Assembly: GCA_963798275.1 (NCBI GenBank)
Contig: CAWCTB010000003.1
Coordinates: 1 to 54,464 of the forward strand
From: CAWCTB01 sp963798275
Lineage (GTDB): Bacteria > Acidobacteriota > Terriglobia > Terriglobales > Acidobacteriaceae
Reading direction: 5' to 3'
Length of the DNA stretch: 54,464 nt
Positions 31,857-39,700 of the stretch are shown here, piece after piece (position 1 is the first letter of the stretch; each line of letters starts with the position of its first letter). The notes under the pieces were generated by a model. It was given only the letters and a program-made list of their open reading frames with translations, ran no database searches and had not been told where the DNA came from. The translations under genes and the position numbers were made by a program.

Positions 31857-32572
31857 TGCAGCCCCTGGGCCCAAGCAGTCGCGTGTTTGTCCTGACCGGC
31901 GCCGGCGTCAGTGCTGAAAGCGGGCTACCTACGTTTCGCGGCGCTGGAGGCATCTGGCGCGGCTACCCGGCGCAACAGGTGGCCACGCCCGAGGCGTTTG
32001 ACGCCGATCCGCAACTCGTCTGGCAGTTCTACTCCGAACGCCGCCGCCGGCACGATACCGTCAAACCTAACCCGGCACATTTTGCCCTGGCCGACCTCGA
32101 GCGCGCGATCGGCGACCGTTTTTTCCTGTGCACCCAGAACGTCGACTCGCTGCACGAACAGGCAGGTTCGCAACGCGTCGTCCACATGCACGGCCGCCTT
32201 ATGATGACCCGCTGCTCGCGCTCGGGCTGCGACACGATTCCGTTCGAGGACACCCAGCCACACGAAACTGATCTGCCGAAATGCCCCCGCTGTGGGGCCC
32301 TGTTGCGCCCTCACGTCTGCTGGTTTGGCGAAACGCCCTACCAGATGGACCGCATCTTCGCCGAACTTCGACGAGCTAATGTTCTGCTCACGGTTGGCAG
32401 TTCAGGGGTTGTGGAACCGGCGGCCAGCTTCGTCCGCCTCGCTCGCCAGGCTGGCGCGCACACCATCTACATCGGCCCCGAACCGCCCGCCAACAACGGA
32501 TATTTCGATGAGGTGTTTCTGGGGACTGCGGGAGAGGTCCTGCCCGAGCTGGTGGAGCAGATGGTGGGCTAA
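31856..32572 (+). CDS. cobB: NAD-dependent protein deacylase (sirtuin, CobB type)
   Basis: Removes acyl groups from protein lysines using NAD+. The 238-residue core shows GAGVSAESGLPTFRG (15-29, NAD-binding), TQNVDSLHEQAG (93-104), the catalytic His112 in VVHMHG and a zinc site of Cys120, Cys125, Cys143 and Cys146. Cys120-x4-Cys125 departs from the usual C-x2-C spacing. Tyr59 and Arg62 form the YxxR motif that in class III sirtuins (SIRT5, E. coli CobB) binds succinyl or malonyl groups, so desuccinylase activity is likely. The ATG overlaps the stop of the S9 peptidase by one base, a translational-coupling arrangement. It converges with feoB, only 3 nt apart, with no terminator visible between. 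Confidence 0.92.
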   Translation: MQPLGPSSRVFVLTGAGVSAESGLPTFRGAGGIWRGYPAQQVATPEAFDADPQLVWQFYSERRRRHDTVKPNPAHFALADLERAIGDRFFLCTQNVDSLHEQAGSQRVVHMHGRLMMTRCSRSGCDTIPFEDTQPHETDLPKCPRCGALLRPHVCWFGETPYQMDRIFAELRRANVLLTVGSSGVVEPAASFVRLARQAGAHTIYIGPEPPANNGYFDEVFLGTAGEVLPELVEQMVG

Positions 32573-32575
32573 GCG

Positions 32576-34471
32576 CTACGCGAAAAACCGCGTTACAACG
32601 TTGTATGCCGCCCACGCCGACACGTACGCTACCACCGTCATGTAGGCGAACTGGATCACCGGCCACTTCCAGCCATTGGTTTCGCGGCGCACTACGGCAA
32701 TCGTCGACATGCACTGCATCGCGAAGGCAAAGAACACCAGCAGCGCCACCGCTCCCGCCGGAGTCAGCTCGTGCCGCAACGCCGTCTGCAGATCGACGGA
32801 ATGCGATTGCGCATCCACGCCGTGCAGGGTGCCGAGCGTGGAAATAATCACTTCGCGCGCGGCGATCGAAGTCAGCAGGCCCACGCCGATCTTCCAATCA
32901 AATCCGAGCGGCCGAATGACCGGCTCGATCGCATGACCCACCGTGGCAACCACGCTGTCCTGTACCGCCGGCGGCTGCCCGTGATGCATGGGGAAGTTCG
33001 TCGCTGCCCACAGCAGCAACGTCACCAGCATGATCACCGTGCCCGCGCGATACAAAAACGCCTTGCCGCGATCTACCAATCGCAATCCGAGAGAAACCGG
33101 ACGCGGCCAGCGATACGGCGGCATCTCCAAAATGAAGTGCGTGTCCTTGCTCCTCAGCACGGTCGAGTTCAGTAGCTTCGCCGTCATCACCGCCATCAGG
33201 AAGCCCAGCACGTATAAGCCGAGCATGGCCACGGCGCGCGTTCCCAGAATCGGTCCCAGCAGCGGACGGTTCGGCAGGAACGCCGCGATCACCATGGTGT
33301 ACACGGGCAGCCGCGCGGAACAAGTCATGAATGGGGCGATCAGGATGGTCGCAATGCGATCGCGTTTGCTCTCGATGGTGCGCGTCGCCATGATGGCCGG
33401 CACCGCACAGGCGTACGCCGACAGCAGCGGGATAAAACTCTTGCCGTTCAGTCCCACGCGCGACATCGTCTTGTCCGCGATTACCGCCGCCCGGGCCAGG
33501 TAGCCCGAGTCTTCCAGAATACCGATCACCAGGAACAACAGCATGATTTGCGGCAGGAAGACCAGTACCGACCCGGTTCCCTTCCACACCCCGTTGACCA
33601 GCAGCGAGCGAATGTACCCGTCCGGAAGCATAGCGCCGATGCGCGCTCCGGTCACGTCGAGAAAACTCTGCAGCAGGTTCGACAGCGGCTGACCGACGGC
33701 GAAGATGGTTTGGAAGACGCCGATCACTACCACCGCAAAAATCACCGGCCCCCAGACGCGATGCAGAAAAACCGAATCGAGGCGCTGCGTCCACAGCGGA
33801 GTTGCCGGACGTCGATAGTTGGCATTGGCTCCAACCCGCACTGCCCACTCACGCGCACCCCGCGTACTGCCCACCACCGGCAGTTCCAACGGCTCGGGCA
33901 CGGCTGCGGCGGAAGACAGAAAATTGGATACCGCAAACATTCCCTCGCCGGTCACGGCGCTCACCAGTGCAACCGGAGTTCCCAGTTGACGCGCCAATGC
34001 CAGCGCATCGATGTGGCCATCCTGGGCGTGTAACTCATCCGCCATGTTGAGCAGCACCAGGGTAGGCGTTCCCATCGCGATCACGCGCCCCGCCAGCACC
34101 AGGTGACTGTTCAGGTTGGTCGAATTCAGTACCAGGATGATGGCGTCGGGCCGCGGCGTGCCCGGCATCTCGCCCTTGAGCACGTCGACCGCGACCTTCT
34201 CGTCTTCCGATTTCGGAGTCAGGCTGTAAACGCCCGGCAGATCGATCAGCGCCACTTCGTTGCCGGCCGCGTCGCGCATGTAACCGGTGTGGTGCTCCAC
34301 CGTGACGCCCGGGAAGTTGCCGACTTTTTGACGAAGTCCGGTCAGCCGGTTGAACAGTGTCGTTTTGCCCGAGTTGGGAGGCCCGACGACGGCGACGGTC
34401 CGGTGCGCGTTGGCCAGCGCTATGTCTTCGTCTTGGGGGCGCGCCACGGTATGGCACGTCATTGCCGCCAC
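32576..34471 (-). CDS. feoB: Ferrous iron transport protein B
   Basis: Cytoplasmic-membrane Fe(II) permease with an N-terminal GTPase. G1 motif GPPNSGKT (30-37) keeps the Asn-Ser-Gly-Lys core; FNRLTGLRQKVGNFPGVTVE covers switch I, DLPGVYSL is G3 and LNMADELH is the G4-like NMxD. The membrane domain has paired Gate motifs, CAVPAIMATRTI and TCSARLPVYTMVIAAF, with their conserved cysteines, and a late IAAREVIISTLGTL. At 631 residues it lacks extra C-terminal domains but is within the family range. It begins 9 nt after feoA, forming a feoAB operon behind a Fur-type box. A start at 34462 (MTCHTVAR) is also possible. Frame intact. Confidence 0.95.
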   Translation of the reverse strand: MAAMTCHTVARPQDEDIALANAHRTVAVVGPPNSGKTTLFNRLTGLRQKVGNFPGVTVEHHTGYMRDAAGNEVALIDLPGVYSLTPKSEDEKVAVDVLKGEMPGTPRPDAIILVLNSTNLNSHLVLAGRVIAMGTPTLVLLNMADELHAQDGHIDALALARQLGTPVALVSAVTGEGMFAVSNFLSSAAAVPEPLELPVVGSTRGAREWAVRVGANANYRRPATPLWTQRLDSVFLHRVWGPVIFAVVVIGVFQTIFAVGQPLSNLLQSFLDVTGARIGAMLPDGYIRSLLVNGVWKGTGSVLVFLPQIMLLFLVIGILEDSGYLARAAVIADKTMSRVGLNGKSFIPLLSAYACAVPAIMATRTIESKRDRIATILIAPFMTCSARLPVYTMVIAAFLPNRPLLGPILGTRAVAMLGLYVLGFLMAVMTAKLLNSTVLRSKDTHFILEMPPYRWPRPVSLGLRLVDRGKAFLYRAGTVIMLVTLLLWAATNFPMHHGQPPAVQDSVVATVGHAIEPVIRPLGFDWKIGVGLLTSIAAREVIISTLGTLHGVDAQSHSVDLQTALRHELTPAGAVALLVFFAFAMQCMSTIAVVRRETNGWKWPVIQFAYMTVVAYVSAWAAYNVVTRFFA

Positions 34472-34480
34472 TCCCTGGGG

Positions 34481-34777
34481 TTAGTCACCGAAAGCGGGTG
34501 CTCCGAGGAGCTGGATATGAATGCGGCTGGAAAGGTCGCGGCGCATGGCGATTTCGGTTCCCTCAACCCGGTACACCCGCGGATCGCCACCCGGGCAGCT
34601 GCGCATCACCGTGACTTCCAGCCCGGGCACCAGGCCCAGGTTCATCAGGTGCTCCGCCACCGGGGCAGCCAGTTCCAGGTCACCGACGATGGCCCGCTCC
34701 CCGACGCGAAGGTCGGCCAGTGCGCTGGCTTCAGGATGGCGATGCGGCTTGCGGCCGAATATGAAGTTGAAAATCAT
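34481..34777 (-). CDS. feoA: FeoA family protein
   Basis: Small SH3-like cytosolic partner of FeoB, thought to regulate or assemble the transporter. The 98-residue protein shows the FeoA core: LADLRVGERAIVGDL, HLMNLGLVPGLEVTVMRSCPGG and RVEGTEIAMRRDLSSRIHI. The N-terminal extension IFNFIFGRKPHRHPEA is not part of the domain. I chose the ATG at 34777 because GGAA lies a suitable distance upstream; another in-frame ATG at 34789 would add four residues. Both candidates overlap the palindromic Fur-type site at 34767-34783, so repressor binding would cover the translation start region as well as the transcription start. Confidence 0.88.
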   Translation of the reverse strand: MIFNFIFGRKPHRHPEASALADLRVGERAIVGDLELAAPVAEHLMNLGLVPGLEVTVMRSCPGGDPRVYRVEGTEIAMRRDLSSRIHIQLLGAPAFGD

Positions 34778-34783
34778 TTTCAA
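34767..34783. promoter_or_regulatory. Fur-type operator at feoAB
   Basis: TTGAAAATCATTTTCAA is a perfect 8-1-8 palindrome. Its inner 15 bases (TGAAAAT-N-ATTTTCA) differ from the 7-1-7 Fur consensus TGATAAT-N-ATTATCA by one base per arm. It lies just downstream of the predicted -10 box of an iron-transport operon, a repressing position. Confidence 0.75.
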
Positions 34784-34794
34784 TTCCAATATCT

Positions 34795-34822
34795 ATTCTA
34801 ACCCTTTACCGCCCCCTGGCAA
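34795..34822 (-). promoter_or_regulatory. Sigma-70-type promoter of feoAB
   Basis: On the minus strand TTGCCA (complement of 34817-34822) and TAGAAT (complement of 34795-34800) are separated by 16 bp. Predicted transcription start is near 34788, inside or beside the Fur-type palindrome. Confidence 0.55.
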
Positions 34823-34830
34823 CGACCAAA

Positions 34831-34848
34831 GTCACACCTATTTGTGAC
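34831..34848. repeat. Inverted repeat GTCACA-N6-TGTGAC upstream of feoAB promoter
   Basis: GTCACA (34831-34836) and TGTGAC (34843-34848) form a perfect 6-bp inverted repeat about 8 nt beyond the -35 box. The half-sites point opposite to a CRP site (TGTGA-N6-TCACA), so a CRP/FNR call is not justified; it may bind another activator. Confidence 0.4.
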
Positions 34849-35042
34849 AAGCGAACAATGCGGGAATCCCCTATGCCGCCTGGCCGAATTGGCTCCCGTA
34901 CCGGGATGCGTCTCGCATCCTACGTCCAATCCCCTGGGGCCGCCGACAGCCATTCATCCAACGGCATAACCTCGCATTCGAATGGCGTACCGGCGCAGCG
35001 TCTGTGGCACACTGGGAGAACGCACGCCGGAAGGGAGGCCCC

Positions 35043-36221
35043 ATGCTGGAACTGAGTGACATCGCAAGCCGCATCGTCCAGTCCACCATTCGCACCATGT
35101 CGGTGGAGTGCGAGAAGGTTGGCGGCGTCAACCTCGCCCAGGGCGTGTGCGACACCGAGGTCCCGGAGGTGGTGCGCCGCGCGGCCAAGTCCGCCATCGA
35201 GGCTGGCTTCAACCAATACACCCGTGCCGACGGCATTGCTCCCCTGCGCCAGGCCATCGCCCGCAAGCTGCGGCGGCAGAACGGCATCACTGCCGACCCC
35301 GAGACCGAGATCCTCGTCACTTCCGGCGTGACGGGTGGCATCGAAGCCGCCTGCCGCGCCCTGCTCAATCCCGGCGACGAGATCATCCTCTTCGAGCCCT
35401 ACTACGGTTACCACTACGCCACCCTGGTTGGACTGCACTGCAAGCCCGTGCTGGTTTCGCTCGATCCGCCCGACTACCCGCTTGTCATTGACCGTCTGAC
35501 TGCAGCCGTCACTCCCCGTACCCGCGCCATCCTCGTCAACACTCCCGCCAATCCTTCGGGCAAAGTTTTTTCGCGCCGCGAGCTGGAGCAGATCGCCGCC
35601 GTTGCCGGGCACCACGATCTGTTTCTCTTCACCGACGAAATCTACGAGCACTTCGTCTACGACGGCCAGCGCCACCTTAGCCTGGCGACTTTGCCCGGCA
35701 TCAAGGAACGCACCATCACCATCTCCGGCTTTTCCAAAGTCTTCAGCATCACCGGATGGCGGGTGGGCTACCTCCACGCGTCGGCACGGTGGACTCCGGC
35801 GATTAGCTATTTCCACGACCTCGCCTACGTTTGCGCACCCTCAGCCTTCCAGCACGGCGCAGCCACCGGACTCGATCAGCTTCCTGACTCGTTCTATTCG
35901 GACTTGACCGCCGATTATCAGCACAAGCGCGAGATGATCTGCAACGCGCTGCGCCTGGCCGGCCTCGAACCCAGCGTTCCCGCCGGCGCTTATTACGTGC
36001 TGGCCGATGCCTCTCCCGTTCCCGGCGACGACAGCATCGAGCGAGCCATGAACCTGCTTCACGCCACCGGCGTGGCCAGCGTTCCCGGCGAGGCCTTCTT
36101 TCAGCAGGGACGCGGCGAACATCTGCTGCGCTTCTGTTTTGCCAAGCGCGATGGCGATCTTGCCAATGCCTGTGAACGGCTGGCGAAGTTGCGTCACCGC
36201 GCTGTAACATCAGTTGGCTAA
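35043..36221 (+). CDS. Pyridoxal-phosphate aminotransferase, class I/II
   Basis: Fold-type I aminotransferase of about 392 residues, closest in motif layout to the aspartate/kynurenine/glutamine transaminase subgroup. Visible features: LAQGVCDTEVPEVV near the N-terminus, NQYTRADGIAPLRQAIA, TSGVTGGIEAAC, LVNTPANPSGKVF, the PLP-anchoring TDEIYEHFVYDG and the Schiff-base lysine in SGFSKVFSITGWRVGY, plus the carboxylate-binding Arg in HLLRFCFAKRDGD. Substrate cannot be fixed. I chose the ATG at 35043 because GGGAGG lies 5 nt upstream and the family N-terminus fits; the frame opens at 35004. It is followed by a good terminator and so is probably monocistronic. Confidence 0.9.
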   Translation: MLELSDIASRIVQSTIRTMSVECEKVGGVNLAQGVCDTEVPEVVRRAAKSAIEAGFNQYTRADGIAPLRQAIARKLRRQNGITADPETEILVTSGVTGGIEAACRALLNPGDEIILFEPYYGYHYATLVGLHCKPVLVSLDPPDYPLVIDRLTAAVTPRTRAILVNTPANPSGKVFSRRELEQIAAVAGHHDLFLFTDEIYEHFVYDGQRHLSLATLPGIKERTITISGFSKVFSITGWRVGYLHASARWTPAISYFHDLAYVCAPSAFQHGAATGLDQLPDSFYSDLTADYQHKREMICNALRLAGLEPSVPAGAYYVLADASPVPGDDSIERAMNLLHATGVASVPGEAFFQQGRGEHLLRFCFAKRDGDLANACERLAKLRHRAVTSVG

Positions 36222-36582
36222 GTTTCAGCTCAGCCTGTAGTTACCTGAGATAACCCGCGCTAATACCGGGCATAGAAAGTTTGAATTTCTCATCCCGCGC
36301 AAAAACATTTATCACTCTACCTACCATCAGAAACAAAGCCCACGCAGCCGGCGCGTAGGCTTTTTCTCGATCAATCTTGGTTCGGCCATGAAAGTGTGCT
36401 GCGCCCAACTGCGTGTGCCTGCAGTCGATGTGGTTTGAGTTCCTGAACGGGAGTTCTTGATGCGGTTTGGTTCGGACCAATTCAGTTTCCCTGATTTGTT
36501 ATTTTCCTTCGGCTCTCGCGCAGCGCAATTTCGCGCGCCAACGCAATCCACGCATCCATTTTCGCGTAATGGAGCGACAACG
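36222..36582. other. Intergenic region between aminotransferase and glnB leader
   Basis: Contains the aminotransferase terminator and three occurrences of the core TTGGTTCGG, listed separately. No gene with recognisable features; the open frames here lack SD and domain signals. Promoters for glnB are expected in the second half, but I see no clear -35/-10 or -24/-12 pair. Confidence 0.5.
36335..36365 (+). terminator. Rho-independent terminator after the aminotransferase
   Basis: AAAGCCCACGC (36335-36345) pairs with GCGTAGGCTTT (36353-36363) with a single C-A mismatch and a 7-nt loop, followed by further T residues. Confidence 0.8.
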
Positions 36583-36622
36583 ATGCGGAGTTTCCCCAAG
36601 CGGGATGCCATGGCCGAACCAA
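36377..36622. repeat. Long-range inverted repeat and palindrome upstream of glnB
   Basis: TTGGTTCGGCCATG (36377-36390) and its exact complement CATGGCCGAACCAA (36609-36622) are 218 nt apart. Between them, TTGGTTCGGACCAA (36467-36480) shares the first nine bases and is itself a small TTGGT/ACCAA hairpin. They could be operators of one DNA-binding regulator or arms of an RNA switch; function unknown. Confidence 0.5.
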
Positions 36623-36669
36623 AGGTGATGCAGAGGGGCACACAATCCGGACTTTCAAAGGACCTATGA
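36583..36669 (+). CDS. Candidate leader peptide coupled to glnB
   Basis: A 28-codon frame (MRSFPKRDAMAEPKVMQRG...) with a GGAG Shine-Dalgarno 8 nt before its ATG. Its TGA overlaps the glnB ATG as ATGA, the usual geometry of translational coupling. The sequence matches nothing I know and the frame extends upstream to 36457 without a convincing start. One arm of the 14-bp inverted repeat lies inside it. Composition is unremarkable, so it may equally be a chance frame. Confidence 0.35.
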   Translation: MRSFPKRDAMAEPKVMQRGTQSGLSKDL

Positions 36670-37004
36670 CCAAGCTCGAAGCAATCATTCAACCGTCAAA
36701 ATTCGAAGCCGTGAAAGACGCGCTGCTGGAGATCGGCGTCGAAGGCATGACGGTTCTGGAAGTCCGCGGCCATGGCCGCCAGAAAGGCCACACTGAGTTC
36801 TATCGTGGCCGTGAATATACCGTTGATGTGCTTCCCAAAGTGAAGATCGAAGCTGTGGTTCCCGACCGTCTGGTTGACCCCGCGGTGAAGGCCATCACCG
36901 AAGCGGCGCGCACCGGCAAGATCGGCGATGGCAAGATCTTCATCACCCGCGTCGATGACGCCATCCGTATTCGTAACGACGAGCGCGGCGAAACCGCGCT
37001 TTAG
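36666..37004 (+). CDS. glnB: Nitrogen regulatory protein PII
   Basis: Trimeric signal protein that senses 2-oxoglutarate and ATP/ADP and relays nitrogen status. The 112-residue sequence has the PII start MTKLEAIIQPSKFEAVKDAL, the T-loop with the uridylylation target Tyr51 in EFYRGREYTVDVLPK, the B-loop TGKIGDGKIF and the C-terminal motif RIRNDERGETAL. Tyr51 together with glnD immediately downstream indicates control by uridylylation. SD AAAGGA lies 5 nt before the ATG. Neither amtB nor glnA is adjacent, so this is a GlnB-type arrangement rather than glnK-amtB. Upstream there is an unusual leader with repeats and a possible coupled peptide. Confidence 0.96.
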   Translation: MTKLEAIIQPSKFEAVKDALLEIGVEGMTVLEVRGHGRQKGHTEFYRGREYTVDVLPKVKIEAVVPDRLVDPAVKAITEAARTGKIGDGKIFITRVDDAIRIRNDERGETAL

Positions 37005-37030
37005 GGAGAAAGACCGCGAGCCCAAAGCCC

Positions 37031-39643
37031 ATGGCGACCAGCCCTACGTCCAGTGCCGCCTTCGACCCCAGTCTGCGCAACTTCTATCGCGAAGAGTCGG
37101 AGCGTCTGCGCGCGGACTTCGAGGCCAACGGTTCCGGGCTGGCCGCAACCCGCGAGCGCGCCGTGCTGGTCGACAAGCTGCTCTACCATCTCTGGGACCG
37201 GCAGTCCGCATTCCGCGAACCCGGATACGCTTTGGTGGCGCTGGGCGGCTTCGGCCGGGGCACTCTGTTCCCTCACTCCGACATTGACCTGCTGTTTCTG
37301 TGCGAGAACGAAACCCTGCGCACCCGGATCAAGGACCCGGTGCGCGCCGTCTGCCAGGAATTGTGGGACACCGGCCTGCGCGTCAGTCCCACCACCCGTA
37401 CCCTCGACGACTGCGCTCGCTTTGACCAGGACAATGTCGAGTTCACCATCTCCCTGCTCGACTGCCGCTTCCTCATCGGCGATGAGCGTTTGTTTGCGCG
37501 CCTCCACGATAAGAGCTTGCCCCAAGTGGTGGCCCGCGAGGCCCAGGTGCTCAGCCAGGGTCTCGCTGAAGTCACCCGCACGCGGCACGCGCGCTTCGCC
37601 AATACCATCTTTCATCTCGAGCCAAACTTGAAAGACGGCCCCGGCGGACTCCGCGACTTTCAGGTCAGCCGCTGGCTGGCGCTGATCGCCGCTCTGGAAG
37701 CCGACAAGAAGTGGCCTGAGTCGATCACCCTGCAGCCCGCCTCCGAAGACGAAGACCTGCTGGCGGCCATGGAGTTTCTGACCTCGACTCGCTGCTATCT
37801 GCATTACCGCGGCAAGCGCGACGACAACCTGGTCAATTGGGACGCTCAGGAAGAGCTCGCGCGCCGTGGCATCGGCACCCGTGAAGGCGTGGTCGCCTCC
37901 GCCGAGTGGATGCGGCTCTACTTCCGCCACGCCCGTGCGGTGCATCGCAATACCCTGCAGCTGCTCGATCATCTTCCCGGAACGCGGTCGTCTCTGTATC
38001 GCTCCTTCCAGCGCTGGCGCTCGCGCGTCTCCAACGAAGATTTCTCGGTTGTAGATGGCCGCGTCTTCTTGCAGCAGGCGATCGGCGCACGCGAGCCGGA
38101 TGTGGTCCTCCGCCTCTTCACCTTCATGGCTCGCCACGGAGTGAAGCTCAGCCTCGAAACCGAACGCCGCCTCAACAACGCCCGTCGTGGCCTGGCCGAG
38201 ACCATGCCGCAAGACGCGCGACTCTGGCAAAACCTGCGCGAGTTGCTGGTGCAGCCGCATGCTGCCGACGCCCTCCGCGCCATGCATTCCCTCAAGCTCC
38301 TGTCGATGGCTGTGCCCGAAGTCGACGCCATCGATTCGCTCGTCTTGCGCGACCTCTACCACCGTTACACCGTCGATGAGCATACCTTCCTCGCCATCGA
38401 GGTCCTGCACCGGCTCAAGAACAACGACGTTGAGTGGTTGCAGCCCTTCGGCCAGCTGCTTTCCGGACTGGAGCAGCCCGAGTTGCTCTTCCTGGCCATC
38501 CTGCTGCACGACACCGGCAAAGGGCTCGCCGGCAGCGATCACGTGCATGGCAGCTTGCAACTGGCGGCTTCCGCCGTGGTGCGCATGGGTCTGTCGAAAG
38601 AAGACGGCGATACCGTCTGCTTCCTGATCGCGGCTCATCTGGAGATTTCCTCCACTCTGCGCCGCCGCGACATTTACGATCCGGAAACGGTTCGCGAACT
38701 GGCACAGAAGCTTGGCACCTCCGAGCGCCTGAAGATGCTGACGCTGCTCACCCTGGCCGACATCCGGGCCGTCAATCCCGATGCGCTCACCCCCTGGAAG
38801 GCCGAAAATCTCTGGCAGCTCTACATGGCGACCGCCAACTACTTCACCCGCAGCGTCGATGAAGAACGCTTCCATGCCGAGGTTTGTACCGAACAGGTGG
38901 AGCGTATCGCTGCCCTGCTGCCCAAGCGGCGCTCGCAACTGCTACGCTTCCTCGATGGCCTTCCCCAGCGCTACCTGATGTCGCACTCGCCCGAACAGGT
39001 CATCACCCACTTCGAGATGGCCAATGGCCTGCCCGAAGATCCCGTTCAACTGGGATTGCGGCGTGTCAGTGAGCAGCACGAACTCACCGTCGTCACCGGC
39101 GACCACCCTGGCCTGTTCGCCACTATCACCGGCATCCTTTACGGCTGGGGTATGGACATTACCAAGGCGAGCGCCTTTTCCAACCGCGCCGGCGTCATCG
39201 TCGACAGCTTCTATTTCAAGGACCGCTTCCGCACCCTCGAACTCAATCCGCCCGAGCGCGAGCGTTTCAAGCGATCGGTGGTCGAAATCCTGATGAAGGA
39301 GGCGCCGCTCGATCCCCTTTTGCAATCGCGCCTGAAATCCGACCAGAAACCCGCCAAGCTTAAAGTCGAGACGCGCCTGCGCTACGACGATGAGCCCTCG
39401 CCCAACAGCACGCTGCTGGAGGTCATCACTCAGGACCGCCCCGGCCTGTTGCACACCATCAGCTCCATTCTTGCAAGCGAAGGCTGCAGCATTGAAATCG
39501 CGCTCATCGACACCGAGGGCGCCATGGCCCACGACGTTTTCTACCTGACCTCCAGCGGCGTGAAACTCACTAGGGAAAAACAGCGCGCCGTCGAATGGTC
39601 GCTCACCACCGAGCTCGGCGACTCCCTGCCTACGAGCTGGTAA
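37031..39643 (+). CDS. glnD: PII uridylyltransferase / uridylyl-removing enzyme
   Basis: Bifunctional nitrogen sensor that uridylylates PII when glutamine is low and removes UMP when it is high. Domain order in 870 residues: nucleotidyltransferase with GGFGRGTLFPHSDIDLLFL (72-90, metal ligands in SDID), helical GlnD linker with NLKDGPGGLRDFQ, an HD phosphohydrolase domain (HD at about 493-494 in LLHDTGKG, with DEHTF upstream and AAHLE downstream), and two ACT domains at the C-terminus (LTVVTGDHPGLFATITGIL and LEVITQDRPGLLHTISSIL) that bind glutamine. All catalytic motifs are intact. It starts 27 nt after glnB, whose product is its substrate, so the pair is an operon. The SD is weak. Confidence 0.96.
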   Translation: MATSPTSSAAFDPSLRNFYREESERLRADFEANGSGLAATRERAVLVDKLLYHLWDRQSAFREPGYALVALGGFGRGTLFPHSDIDLLFLCENETLRTRIKDPVRAVCQELWDTGLRVSPTTRTLDDCARFDQDNVEFTISLLDCRFLIGDERLFARLHDKSLPQVVAREAQVLSQGLAEVTRTRHARFANTIFHLEPNLKDGPGGLRDFQVSRWLALIAALEADKKWPESITLQPASEDEDLLAAMEFLTSTRCYLHYRGKRDDNLVNWDAQEELARRGIGTREGVVASAEWMRLYFRHARAVHRNTLQLLDHLPGTRSSLYRSFQRWRSRVSNEDFSVVDGRVFLQQAIGAREPDVVLRLFTFMARHGVKLSLETERRLNNARRGLAETMPQDARLWQNLRELLVQPHAADALRAMHSLKLLSMAVPEVDAIDSLVLRDLYHRYTVDEHTFLAIEVLHRLKNNDVEWLQPFGQLLSGLEQPELLFLAILLHDTGKGLAGSDHVHGSLQLAASAVVRMGLSKEDGDTVCFLIAAHLEISSTLRRRDIYDPETVRELAQKLGTSERLKMLTLLTLADIRAVNPDALTPWKAENLWQLYMATANYFTRSVDEERFHAEVCTEQVERIAALLPKRRSQLLRFLDGLPQRYLMSHSPEQVITHFEMANGLPEDPVQLGLRRVSEQHELTVVTGDHPGLFATITGILYGWGMDITKASAFSNRAGVIVDSFYFKDRFRTLELNPPERERFKRSVVEILMKEAPLDPLLQSRLKSDQKPAKLKVETRLRYDDEPSPNSTLLEVITQDRPGLLHTISSILASEGCSIEIALIDTEGAMAHDVFYLTSSGVKLTREKQRAVEWSLTTELGDSLPTSW

Positions 39644-39700
39644 GGCCGCGTCACTTTCGCCAGTCCCCCGGAGACGATACCCAACTCGTAAAATGAATCC

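Noticed and set aside
32576..34471. FeoB G1 motif GPPNSGKT as a defective GTPase
   Set aside because: Only the second residue differs from GNPNSGKT; the Asn, Lys and Thr needed for nucleotide and cation binding are kept.
34831..34848. CRP/FNR site upstream of feoAB
   Set aside because: The half-sites are in the opposite order (TCACA-N6-TGTGA), so it does not match the CRP consensus.
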